Shown piece by piece: positions 1-9,456 of a stretch of 40,188 nt of DNA. The notes below the pieces were generated by a model. It had not been told where the DNA came from, made no database searches, and saw only the letters and a list, made by a program, of their open reading frames with translations. The DNA comes from a virus: the IMG/VR virus record IMGVR_UViG_3300001450_000045, positions 15,657 through 55,844 of that record; one strand, written 5' to 3'. The position numbers and the translations under genes were made by a program. Positions within the stretch are counted from its first letter, which is position 1; each line of letters opens with the position of its first letter.

Positions 1-2
1 GT

Positions 3-2690
3 AATAATGTTGAGAATTCATTAGCAATATTGCAAACTTTAAAAAATGAAAAAGAAAACTTTTGGAACATAGAAGCTTTTGGTAAAAGTATTACAGAATA
101 TGGAACATATCCTCAAATGCAATTAAACGCTACTACTTCTATTAGTAATGATTTTGGATATAAAGTATTTAGTTTTCATGATTTTAGTTTATTAAGAAGT
201 CATAATAGTTTAGCTTCTGCTACACATATTGATGTTCAATATAAAACTAGAAACTTTGCTTGGCAAGGCCCTAAAATAGAGCAAGAAAAAAAGATGGTTA
301 CTGTGTTAGATACAACTACTACTCCAAACAAACTTGAGGAAAAGTGGGGGTGGGACACAGAATTTAATTGTTACCCACAAGATATTAAATCTTGTATTTT
401 AATAGGTAATATATATAACAGTGTTTTTAATACAATGCAACCAAGAGTATTAAATCAAAAAGCTAAAACATATTTACCAGGAGATTCAATATTTGAAGGA
501 GAAGCTTTAGGATTTGGAGGTAAATTGTTTAATGAGTTTGGAGAAAGTTCTATACTATTTGCATTAAAAGATAATCACGAAATACCTGTAAGTTTAGCTC
601 GTAATAGACCTTATACGACTGCAGGATGGACTGGTAGTAATAGTTTTCCTAATGCAGGTCAGTATGGAGTAATTGGAACAGGAGAACCTTTATTAACAAA
701 TCCATTGCCGTGGGCCGGAACTGGAGGTAATTCAAAAAGTCAAGATCTTATTATAAATCTTAAAGCGTTTAAAACAGATGTGTATAAATCTATAGACAGT
801 CAAGATTTAATATGGACAGGATTTGAAGTATTAGGAGACGATTTAGATTATTTTAAACTAGGGCATAGTAGCGCACATTTTAAAACAGATTCTTTAACAA
901 CAGTTAACGGAGAAGTGCATGAAGGTATATTTGGAGGAGATACATATATTTGTAGATATGGAGTTAGCACTGCTTTAAAACCTAGTAATCCAGACGTTGA
1001 TTCAAATCCAGAAAGAGCTGTTTATTATCATATTGTTGAAAGCACAGATAATGTAAATTTTAGACACACACAAGATTCTAATAGTTCGTATTTTCCAGGT
1101 ACTCCTGCTTCAAAAATATTAGAATATGTAGGAGTTAAAGATTTTACTAGCAAAGAAAATTCTAGATATAATGATAATTATTCAGAGCTTAATAATATAA
1201 GAACTGCATTTCCATTACCTTTAAAGCAAGTACTGCAAGATGATTTTCCTACACGAACAGTAAGAAGTACAAAAGCAGATGCTACTAGTTTAATAGATAA
1301 TTATAGAATATTTTTAGCAAACCAATTTAAAGACTTACCTAAAAACAGAGGAGATTTATGGAAGTTGTCTTCATTTAATAATCTTCTTTATTTTCACATG
1401 CAAGAAAGTTTATTTGCTGCGCAAGGTAAACAAACAATGTCTATGAAAGATGGTAGTGACGCTTTTGTAGGAAGCGGAGATATATTTGCACAAGAGCCAA
1501 ATGAAATAATTCAAACAAAAGGAGGATATGGGGGTACTAGTTCTCAATGGGCAGCTATAACTACAAGACATGGATATTTCTTTGTAGATGCTAAGTCAAG
1601 AAAAGTATTTTTAATGGGAGAAAACCTGCAAGAAATAAGTGCAATTGGTATGGAATCTTGGTTTAAAGAAAACCTTCCGTTTGTTTTAGAGTTGTATGGA
1701 TTTATAAATATTTATGACAATCCTATATTTGGATTTGGATTTACATCTATATGGGACCCTAAAAATAGAAGAATTATTCTTACTAAAAGAGAATACACAC
1801 CTACACCACAATTTATTTTAAATAGCTCAGACATTAGTTTTGATCCTGTTGGAAATTTATTTAAAATTACTTCTACTGGAGCTAGGATAGAATGGTCAAA
1901 TCGACAGTATTTTGATCCAGGAGGATGGACTATATCATATTCACCGGAAGCAAATACTTGGACTAGTTTCCATGATTATATACCACATATATATTTTAAT
2001 ACTTCTACAGATTTTTACTCTTTAACAGATCAGTACGAAAGACCTGTAAACTCTTCATTGACTAATACAACGTTTGGTAATGCTGGTATATGGAAACATA
2101 ACTCAGAAACAAATAGAGGTATACTATATCAAGATGGAGGAACAGGACTTGCTGCTACTTTATATGTAAATTTTGAAGTAGAGTTTATACATAATGAAAA
2201 TAAAAGTATAGACACATTAACTTCTAATATAAGTTATGTAGCAGAAACATTTAATCAGGCTAATGTTAATATATTAGAACATGGATTTACTGACTTCTTT
2301 TTATACAATACATTACAAGCATCAGGAACTACTGAAATAGAATATTTAATAAATACTAGAAGAGTTGGCAATAGCTGGACTATTAATCAGTTTAGAGATA
2401 TGGCAGCATTAACTACTAATACTACTCCTTATTATATGTCTCCTAACATTAATATACTAGGAGGAACTAATACAGGTACTGAAACAACTTCTTCTACAAA
2501 TAGTATGTTTGATGTAGCAGGTATGGTAGAAACTCCAAATGGAGCATACTTAAATATGGCTAAAACATGGGATAAACAAAGAAAATTTATGGACAAGTGG
2601 TTAGGAATACGTCTAATATATGACAATAAACAAAATAATTTACTAAATTTGTACTCTACATCTGTAGGGGCACGGAAAGTACACAGATAA
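3..2690 (+). CDS. Tail muzzle / stabilisation-like protein, 5'-truncated by window edge
   Basis: The frame is open to the left edge with no stop, so the true start lies outside the window; the first in-frame start-like codon is a TTG at 30. About 890 residues are visible, with no hydrophobic segment and many aromatic, Gly- and Asn-rich beta-type stretches. The middle (around 1500-1680) has a pattern of Gly-Tyr-Phe-Phe-Val-Asp followed by Lys-Val-Phe-Leu-Met-Gly and Ile-Ser, which resembles blades of the propeller-type P22 gp10 stabilisation proteins. In crAss-like phages a muzzle protein of this type closes the tail and is encoded just before the cargo and RNA polymerase genes, which is the order seen here. 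The stop at 2690 is followed one base later by the next ATG. The role is inferred from position and pattern; another tail-tip protein is possible. Confidence 0.6.
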   Translation, partial: NNVENSLAILQTLKNEKENFWNIEAFGKSITEYGTYPQMQLNATTSISNDFGYKVFSFHDFSLLRSHNSLASATHIDVQYKTRNFAWQGPKIEQEKKMVTVLDTTTTPNKLEEKWGWDTEFNCYPQDIKSCILIGNIYNSVFNTMQPRVLNQKAKTYLPGDSIFEGEALGFGGKLFNEFGESSILFALKDNHEIPVSLARNRPYTTAGWTGSNSFPNAGQYGVIGTGEPLLTNPLPWAGTGGNSKSQDLIINLKAFKTDVYKSIDSQDLIWTGFEVLGDDLDYFKLGHSSAHFKTDSLTTVNGEVHEGIFGGDTYICRYGVSTALKPSNPDVDSNPERAVYYHIVESTDNVNFRHTQDSNSSYFPGTPASKILEYVGVKDFTSKENSRYNDNYSELNNIRTAFPLPLKQVLQDDFPTRTVRSTKADATSLIDNYRIFLANQFKDLPKNRGDLWKLSSFNNLLYFHMQESLFAAQGKQTMSMKDGSDAFVGSGDIFAQEPNEIIQTKGGYGGTSSQWAAITTRHGYFFVDAKSRKVFLMGENLQEISAIGMESWFKENLPFVLELYGFINIYDNPIFGFGFTSIWDPKNRRIILTKREYTPTPQFILNSSDISFDPVGNLFKITSTGARIEWSNRQYFDPGGWTISYSPEANTWTSFHDYIPHIYFNTSTDFYSLTDQYERPVNSSLTNTTFGNAGIWKHNSETNRGILYQDGGTGLAATLYVNFEVEFIHNENKSIDTLTSNISYVAETFNQANVNILEHGFTDFFLYNTLQASGTTEIEYLINTRRVGNSWTINQFRDMAALTTNTTPYYMSPNINILGGTNTGTETTSSTNSMFDVAGMVETPNGAYLNMAKTWDKQRKFMDKWLGIRLIYDNKQNNLLNLYSTSVGARKVHR

Positions 2691-2691
2691 T

Positions 2692-3768
2692 ATGGCATTA
2701 AAAAAACTTAAAAAAAGAAAAGATAGAAAACTTTATAAACCTGGAGGAATGTATTCTAGTAATACTATACCTGCTGCACTTTCTACGACTAATATTGTAC
2801 AAGAAGAAAGTGATCCACAAGTTCTAAGAGCCCAAGAAGAAAAATTAACACGAGATACTACACTTTTACAAGAACAGGCATCAAAAGTTTCTGATCAAAT
2901 AGAACAAGATAAACAATTTGATGATCAAAAAATTGAAGCTGCTGGAGCAAATGCAACAGCCGGGTTAGACGCAGGAGTAAGTGGTCTTACACAAATAGCA
3001 GACAAATTTATAAAACCTGAAAACAGAAGCAAAACTTCTAATCCTTTTGCATCCGCAGTAAGTGCAGGTAGAATTACTAAAGCTAGTAACTTAGCAGCAA
3101 AAGCTACTACGTTTAATGCATCAACAGGTGTAAATGCTATAACTAATGCTAAAGCAGCTAGCAAAGCAGCAAGCCTAGCACAGAAAGCAGGAGGATCAGT
3201 AATGTCTTCTGCTGAAACTGGTAAAACAATAGTAACTAATGCTGCAGGAAACATAGTTAAACAAGGGAGTTCTATAGGAGCAGGTTTAAAAAGCTTTGCT
3301 ACATCAGGAGCGGGCATTGGAACTATAGCAAGTCTGGCAGGAGCAGGAGTTAGTAAATTAGCTGACGATGGAGACGCTACTACAATGAAATTTGGTGAAG
3401 GAGCAGGCGCTACTTTATCAGGAATTGGAACAGGAATTGGAGCTGCAGCTACTACCGCAATGCTAGCAGGATCTACATTAGGTCCAGTAGGAACTCTTGT
3501 TGGTGGTACCCTTGGAGCTATATATGGTTTGGGTAAAGGTCTTGTACAAAGAGGTAAAGCTAGAAGAGAAAAAAGACAAATAGAAAATAAAAGAAAACGA
3601 GAAATAAATAAGTTTAATACTGAACAAAAATCAACTCTTTTAACTTCACAAGCAGGTGTTAGAGCTGCTCAATTAAAAAGTAAAACTTTTTCCGGATATG
3701 ATTTAGGGAGAAATACAACCGCAATGCTTGGAGGATTAAGAATGGGAATTCCAAGATACGGTAACTAA
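2692..3768 (+). CDS. Gly/Ala-rich hydrophobic internal virion (cargo) protein
   Basis: 358 aa. The N-terminus is strongly basic (several Lys/Arg in the first 16 residues) and carries a PGGM motif similar to the DGGM motifs of the next protein. Residues about 45-80 are charged and helical. Residues about 90-220 are Ala/Ser/Lys-rich and repetitive. Residues about 205-285 are a Gly/Ala-rich hydrophobic stretch with glycine-zipper spacing, like membrane-active phage internal proteins. A very basic helix follows (about 288-310). The ATG lies one base after the preceding stop, consistent with co-translation. Podoviruses commonly encode small membrane-inserting ejection proteins at this place, so a role in genome delivery is likely but inferred. 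I recognise no named family. Confidence 0.6.
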   Translation: MALKKLKKRKDRKLYKPGGMYSSNTIPAALSTTNIVQEESDPQVLRAQEEKLTRDTTLLQEQASKVSDQIEQDKQFDDQKIEAAGANATAGLDAGVSGLTQIADKFIKPENRSKTSNPFASAVSAGRITKASNLAAKATTFNASTGVNAITNAKAASKAASLAQKAGGSVMSSAETGKTIVTNAAGNIVKQGSSIGAGLKSFATSGAGIGTIASLAGAGVSKLADDGDATTMKFGEGAGATLSGIGTGIGAAATTAMLAGSTLGPVGTLVGGTLGAIYGLGKGLVQRGKARREKRQIENKRKREINKFNTEQKSTLLTSQAGVRAAQLKSKTFSGYDLGRNTTAMLGGLRMGIPRYGN

Positions 3769-3780
3769 AAATATAAAAGA

Positions 3781-6700
3781 ATGAAAAATAACATATTAAA
3801 AAAATTAACAGGTAAGTATAAAATAAATCAAACTATGGGATCTCTTGATCCTTATTTATCGGTAGGCTCAAGTTTAAACTCAAACAATACTCCAGCGTTA
3901 ACTACTAAAATGAGTGTTCCTTTATTAGAAGGAACAAAAGGACAATACGCTATTCCTAGTGGAGCCGGTTTAAGACTTGTAAATCAAAATAGATTTAGTA
4001 AAAATGAAGACTATGCAGCAGGAGGATTAGAAGCTTACTTAAATAAAAATATAAATAATTCAGACGCTTCTTTTGAATCTACAATAGGAGCAGGTATTGG
4101 AGGTGGGTCTATAAATGGACAACCAAATACTGGTGTTTATGGAAATGCTGATTTATCTTTATACCAAAATAGTTTTGATAAAAAAACACAGTTTGGTATA
4201 AAAGGTTCTTATGGAACTGAAAATGCTCCAAACGCAGGAGGATACCTTGGAGTAACAGCAAAAAGAAATGGCCTTACAAAACGAGGATTATTTAGAGGTT
4301 TAGGAATAGAAGGTAATATGGGTTATAATTTTAAAACTAAAATGCCTACTGCAGGATTAAATTTTAATCTTCAAGATGGAGGAACTAGACAATATGAAGA
4401 TGGTGGAATGGACCTTAGTCTTAAAAAAACAAACTCTTATAATTGTGGTCCTGGAGTTACTCAATGTGGAGATACAGAATCTCCTTTAACATTACAAAGT
4501 GATTTAGGATTTAATTATAATACAGGAACTGGAACTACAAGTGCAGAATTAGGTGCTGGGTTACAAGCTTCCCTTGGCCGTGGAGACACTAGATCTGGAG
4601 CACCTATTATTGCTGGAGGACTAAGAGGAAATGCTGGCATACAAGGCTTAACAGGAGCTAATCCTACATTTGGTACAAATTTAGATGCTTATGGTCAGGT
4701 AGGATTTAAAAGAAAAAATTTAAATGGTGCTCATGATTGGTCTAGAGGCAGAGCAGGGTTTGAAGCAGGAGCATATGGTAACTATGATGTAATGAATAAA
4801 AATTTAAAAGATGTAGGATTGTATGGAAGTTACGGGGCTTTAAGAGGTAATGTAGGATATGATATGCAAAATAAAGGAATTAAAGCAGGTATTGGACTTA
4901 ATTTTGAAGACGGAGGAATGAGAGAGTATAATGATGGAGGATACTTTAATAAAGCAGCGTCTTTTGGACTTAAAGCACTTAAAGCAATACCTAGAGTAGC
5001 AGGAGCTTTAGGTAGAGGAGCTAAATCTTTAACTCTTCCAAGTATGCTGTTAGGATCAGGAGACCTAGGTCAAGGTTCTACTGTTACTGATGAAAACGGA
5101 ATAAATAGATTTACAGGAGAACAAACTAATAATATGTTTAATAGTTTAGAAGATGGAGGAATGCGAAAAATGTATAATGAAGGAGGAGTTAATTTACCGG
5201 GTGGAACTATGGAACCTATACCAGGAAGTGATGCTGTAGTATTTAAAGGAGCAACTCATGATCAAGGTGGTATTGGTGTAGATGAACAAACAGAAGTTGA
5301 GGGAGGAGGATTTGCTCCTGACGGAACTCCTTTAGAAGGAGAAACTATGGATAAAGTAGTAATGAGTAAAGGAGGCCCAAAAGACTATTTCTTTTCTGAT
5401 CATTTAAAGAAAGGTGGAATGTCATACGCACAACAACATAAAAATATATTACAAAATGGAGGAGGACAAGAACAAATTAATATGCTAGCAAAAATGCAAG
5501 AAAAAGCTGCTAATAGAGATCCTAAGCAAGTAGCTAAACTAGGGGGTGTTATGAAATATGAGCAAGGAGGAATATTAGGAGAAACTTTTGATGAATATGT
5601 AGAAAGAATGCAAGCTGAAAGAAGAGATAATCAAATTGTAGGTGAAGACCAATTTAATAAAAATATGGAAAGACTTCAAAGAAGAGAAGATAGAAGACCT
5701 CCTATAGTAGAACAAAAAAGAAGAAAGCTAAGAAACTTACAATTGTTTGTAGATCAAGGAAGAGAACTTACTCCAGAACAACAAGAAGAGTATAATATAT
5801 TATCTAACGATAGAAATCTTAATGACGGACCTTTGGCTATAAAGACTGTAGAAATGCAGCAGATACCTAATGAAATGCCTGAACCGGAACTAGCGCAGAG
5901 TACTGATATTAATGAAGGAATACCTAAATTTATTTCTGCAGGACCAGGAAGAATGGATTACATAAAAAATCCTGATTACTTTGAGCCTTCTGAACCTTCA
6001 GCTTTAAATGATGCAGGTGTTGTAGGTATGTCACAAGAAGAAGTAGATTTAGCTAAAGGTATTGATAATACTTATGACGCTTATTTAGCTAGAACACAAA
6101 TGTCAGGAGAAATTCCAGAAGGAGGAATATTATCTGAGAAAAAATACAACAGACAACAAAGAAAAATTGCAAGAAAAATAAATAGACAATTAAATCCTGG
6201 CATGCCTTTAGAGGCTAAGATAGGAGCAGCCGCACAATTTTTACCAGCTATTGGAGCAATGCTTACAAAACAAAAAGATCTAGAAGAGTTTAAATATAAT
6301 TCTGGATTTGAAAACCCAATTATAGCAGAAAGAGTTAAAGGTCAAGTATATGATGCACCTAATCAAAATGAAGCAAGAGCTAGATTAGCTAGTGCTTATA
6401 CAGGACAACAAAGATTTTTAGACACGTCTGGAGCAGGTGCAGCTGGACTATCTAATAGACAAGCTTTATTTGCTAAAAAATTAGCAGCTGAAGGAACATT
6501 AGGAGCACAAGAATCTAAAGATCAAATAACAGCTGAAAACTTAACTAAGAAAAGTAAAGAGCAAGCAGATGCTAGAAACGCACAAAATGCATTAGCAGCT
6601 TCTACAACAAACGCTCAAATGGCTCAAAGAGAAGCAGACAGATTTGCAGCTGTTGAAAATGCTAATACAAATTTAAGAAATGCACAGCAAAATGAAAAAG

Positions 6701-6930
6701 TTACAAATAGAATGAATATTTTAAATAATTTCTCTCAAGGTATAGCAGGGGTAATGGGAGATTCTATGCAATATAAAGCAGATGAAAGAGTAGCAAAAGC
6801 ACAAGGTTTATATGGTATATATGAAAGAGATAGACTTAAATCATTGTATTCAGGAAAAATAAATCCAGCAACTGGAAACGCCTACACAGATCAAGACATT
6901 GCTCTTATGGCATCAGGACTAAAATCATAA
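3781..6930 (+). CDS. Large virion cargo protein with two beta-barrel-like modules and DGG motifs
   Basis: 1049 aa. Residues about 78-201 and 240-379 are two diverged copies of one module. Both show alternating hydrophobic/polar strands rich in Gly, Tyr and Asn, and both end in GN(M/V)GY, about ten residues, then GLNF and a DGG. This looks like an outer-membrane beta-barrel pattern. Short DGGM/NDGG/EGG/KGG motifs recur from 199 to about 575. Around 481-510 lies a Gly-rich block (GATHDQGG, then a VEGGG turn) of a kind I associate with Bacteroidota phage structural proteins. Residues about 600-730 are charged and helical; the C-terminal third is Ala/Gln/Asn-rich helix. The ATG follows a TAACTAAAAA leader. 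Its place between muzzle and polymerase genes suggests an ejected or internal virion protein. Function is unknown. Confidence 0.65.
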   Translation: MKNNILKKLTGKYKINQTMGSLDPYLSVGSSLNSNNTPALTTKMSVPLLEGTKGQYAIPSGAGLRLVNQNRFSKNEDYAAGGLEAYLNKNINNSDASFESTIGAGIGGGSINGQPNTGVYGNADLSLYQNSFDKKTQFGIKGSYGTENAPNAGGYLGVTAKRNGLTKRGLFRGLGIEGNMGYNFKTKMPTAGLNFNLQDGGTRQYEDGGMDLSLKKTNSYNCGPGVTQCGDTESPLTLQSDLGFNYNTGTGTTSAELGAGLQASLGRGDTRSGAPIIAGGLRGNAGIQGLTGANPTFGTNLDAYGQVGFKRKNLNGAHDWSRGRAGFEAGAYGNYDVMNKNLKDVGLYGSYGALRGNVGYDMQNKGIKAGIGLNFEDGGMREYNDGGYFNKAASFGLKALKAIPRVAGALGRGAKSLTLPSMLLGSGDLGQGSTVTDENGINRFTGEQTNNMFNSLEDGGMRKMYNEGGVNLPGGTMEPIPGSDAVVFKGATHDQGGIGVDEQTEVEGGGFAPDGTPLEGETMDKVVMSKGGPKDYFFSDHLKKGGMSYAQQHKNILQNGGGQEQINMLAKMQEKAANRDPKQVAKLGGVMKYEQGGILGETFDEYVERMQAERRDNQIVGEDQFNKNMERLQRREDRRPPIVEQKRRKLRNLQLFVDQGRELTPEQQEEYNILSNDRNLNDGPLAIKTVEMQQIPNEMPEPELAQSTDINEGIPKFISAGPGRMDYIKNPDYFEPSEPSALNDAGVVGMSQEEVDLAKGIDNTYDAYLARTQMSGEIPEGGILSEKKYNRQQRKIARKINRQLNPGMPLEAKIGAAAQFLPAIGAMLTKQKDLEEFKYNSGFENPIIAERVKGQVYDAPNQNEARARLASAYTGQQRFLDTSGAGAAGLSNRQALFAKKLAAEGTLGAQESKDQITAENLTKKSKEQADARNAQNALAASTTNAQMAQREADRFAAVENANTNLRNAQQNEKVTNRMNILNNFSQGIAGVMGDSMQYKADERVAKAQGLYGIYERDRLKSLYSGKINPATGNAYTDQDIALMASGLKS
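4012..4917 (+). repeat. Tandem protein-level duplication, two beta-barrel-like modules
   Basis: Within the 1049-aa protein, residues about 78-201 (nt 4012-4383) and 240-379 (nt 4498-4917) align as two copies. Each ends with Gly-Asn-hydrophobic-Gly-Tyr, then GLNF, then (E/Q)DGG. The DNA copies have diverged, so the duplication is visible only in the protein. Confidence 0.55.
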
Positions 6931-6933
6931 ATT

Positions 6934-9456
6934 ATGGCAAAATACGAACTACCACAATACCAATCAATGTACAAAGACACTGGGTCAGTACAAGTTAACC
7001 AGTTAAAAAGGCAAGAGTACATGGCTAACATGCAAGCAGATAATGCATTGTCTACGTCTATTATGAATATGGAAGCTTTAGAAGAAGATAATGAAACATT
7101 ATATACTTTGGCTGATAAATATAATGCTGGTATTGATGAAAGAGCTCAAAGAACAGATTATGAAAATTTAGGCATGACTATACATAGAGATGCTATGGGG
7201 TTTGTTAAAGATTATACTCCTATCAAAAGGAGTAAAGATCTATACACTGCGTATGAAACTATGTTAAATGAAAAAGTATCTAAAGGAGATATAACAGATT
7301 CTATAAAACAAAGAAAAATAGCACAATCTAAATCTAGATATAAAGGTATTCAGTATACTCCTTCAGGAACTGTAGACCAAGACTCTTATTTTTCTGGGGC
7401 AGGTGTTGCTAACTATGTAGATGTAAATGATGAGTTTGCTAAAGCAATGAAAGATGTTGTAGCAAGACAAACAAAAATAGAAGGATATGAACTTCGTGAC
7501 GGTAATTTTGAAATAGTTTTAGATAGCTATGGAAAACTAAAACCAGGTGAAGATGCAGGAGCTCCTGTATGGCTAATTAAAAAAGGAGACCAAATACTAG
7601 GAGAAGTAGACTCTGATTTAGTTTATAACGTAACTGGGGCAGTGTTAAAAAGAGACGATGTATCCTCTTATCTTAGACAAGAAGCAGATCTTAGTACTTA
7701 TATGTTTACTGAAGAAGAATCACAAGAAAAACTAAATGAAGCTTTATCTATAATAGATAGTAGAATAGATGATACAATATCTGATGAAGACTTAACAGAC
7801 GATAAAAAAGCAGAAAGAATAGAAGAATTTGAAGAATATAAAGAAAAAATTATAGAAAATTCTGATAAAAATGGAGCGCAAAGTACTCTACTTAGTATAA
7901 CTCATGATGATTTAAATAAACAATATTTACAAGACGCACAAAATAAATATGTTTATAGTAATCAAGCTAGATCAGAAGATATTACAGTACTAGATGAAGA
8001 CGGTATTGGAAGTTTAACGCCAAATGATAGTCAAGTAATTATACAAGGAGAAGTTAGTGGGGCTTTAACTGCAGATGTATTAGGAGGTAAAACATTAAAA
8101 GATAAAAGAGCTTTTCAAAACGAGTCTCAAAATTTACTAGATTCTAGAAATACAAAATTTGGAGAAGATTTTACTTCTGATATGTTAAATGTTAATACAG
8201 ATGAAGATGTAGAAGCAATGGCTTTAAAGTATAATCTTGTAGCACAAGATATAAAAAGTGAATCCAAATTAGTTAAAAGAAATCAAGACAATGTAGATTT
8301 AATGGAACTTCAAATAGAAGATGCTATTCTTAATGCAACAGGAGGTAAAACTAAAGAAGTTTATGATCAAGAGCTTAGTAATAAATATGCAACAGATTCA
8401 GATTCTTATGGAGGAGGATTTCAAGTTACAGGAGAAATGTTACTTAAAGCACTACAATCTCCAACTTTTGAAACAGAAGATGAAGAAGGAGGTAAAAGAA
8501 CAGGTCCTCAATTACCAGCTGATGCAACAGTTAAAGACGCAATGGATTGGATGAGAGATAATAACGCTTTTGCTTCTAGTCCAAATAATAAGCTTTTACA
8601 AGGACATGCATTTCAAACAGAATTATTAAGAGTATTAGGAGAACAAAATCTTGATCCAAATGACATAGAAAACTCTGGAATAGTTCCTTTAGGTTATCCA
8701 AATGCTGCTGTAAATAAGCTAGGTAGAAAAGAAATATATGCTGGTTTAGCAATGAACTATTTAAAGTTTGCTAGTAATTATGATAAAGAAGTAAGTAGAT
8801 TTGAAAAAGGAATAGAAAAACATTTAAATACTCAACAAATTAAATTTGATGACACTATAGCTACAAGTTTTGGTGATAACACTAAAGATACTAGAAAAGA
8901 AATAAGAGATACTATAAAAGAAGGTATTCCAGGAGCTTTTGCAACGTACAGTGATGTTAGTAATGAACCTCAACCATGGGATAAAGTAATGGAAGAAACT
9001 TATGGTGATAAAGAATTTAAAATAATTCCAGAACAGTCAGGATTATCTAATATATCTATGGTAGATGGTACTCCTCTTATGGTTATAGCTGTAAAAAGTG
9101 AAGGTAAAATTAAAACTTTTCATATTAAAGCAAGTCAATTTAATATGCCTTCAGTAGACACTTATACAAATTCAACAGGATATAGAGTAAGATCACTTTA
9201 TGCTAGAGGACAGTGGGCAAATGTAGATGAATGGGAGCCTAAGTTATTTAGACATGAAGTACAAGTAGATGAAAATGATCCAACAAAAGGAACACAAGAA
9301 GTTAATGGTGTAGTGTTTAAGTATAAGAGTGACCCAGATTACCCTATACATGTAAGACAAGCAGATGGTAGTTATAAACCTATGTCAGAAAAAGTAGGCT
9401 TAGAATACATTGAAAAGTATGTAAAAGAAAACGGAACAGAAGATTATATTTACTAA
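6934..9456 (+). CDS. Acidic virion cargo protein
   Basis: 840 aa, acidic and mostly helical, with no signal peptide or membrane segment. The N-terminus has a YKD-x(2)-SVQVNQLKRQ-type pattern followed by a Met/Asn/Ala helix, which I associate with cargo proteins of crAss-like phages found between the tail and RNA polymerase genes. Residues about 255-310 are strongly Glu/Asp-rich and probably coiled coil. The C-terminal third has more beta and aromatic content (about 700-830) and may be a separate folded domain. The start is three bases after the previous stop (TAA-ATT-ATG), and the stop codon overlaps the next ATG as TAATG. The likely role is packaging and ejection with the RNA polymerase; no enzymatic motif was seen. 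Confidence 0.6.
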   Translation: MAKYELPQYQSMYKDTGSVQVNQLKRQEYMANMQADNALSTSIMNMEALEEDNETLYTLADKYNAGIDERAQRTDYENLGMTIHRDAMGFVKDYTPIKRSKDLYTAYETMLNEKVSKGDITDSIKQRKIAQSKSRYKGIQYTPSGTVDQDSYFSGAGVANYVDVNDEFAKAMKDVVARQTKIEGYELRDGNFEIVLDSYGKLKPGEDAGAPVWLIKKGDQILGEVDSDLVYNVTGAVLKRDDVSSYLRQEADLSTYMFTEEESQEKLNEALSIIDSRIDDTISDEDLTDDKKAERIEEFEEYKEKIIENSDKNGAQSTLLSITHDDLNKQYLQDAQNKYVYSNQARSEDITVLDEDGIGSLTPNDSQVIIQGEVSGALTADVLGGKTLKDKRAFQNESQNLLDSRNTKFGEDFTSDMLNVNTDEDVEAMALKYNLVAQDIKSESKLVKRNQDNVDLMELQIEDAILNATGGKTKEVYDQELSNKYATDSDSYGGGFQVTGEMLLKALQSPTFETEDEEGGKRTGPQLPADATVKDAMDWMRDNNAFASSPNNKLLQGHAFQTELLRVLGEQNLDPNDIENSGIVPLGYPNAAVNKLGRKEIYAGLAMNYLKFASNYDKEVSRFEKGIEKHLNTQQIKFDDTIATSFGDNTKDTRKEIRDTIKEGIPGAFATYSDVSNEPQPWDKVMEETYGDKEFKIIPEQSGLSNISMVDGTPLMVIAVKSEGKIKTFHIKASQFNMPSVDTYTNSTGYRVRSLYARGQWANVDEWEPKLFRHEVQVDENDPTKGTQEVNGVVFKYKSDPDYPIHVRQADGSYKPMSEKVGLEYIEKYVKENGTEDYIY

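Noticed and set aside
2925-3317. Minus-strand open frame under the Gly/Ala-rich cargo gene
   Set aside because: It mirrors the Gly/Ala codon bias of the real gene and lies wholly within it.
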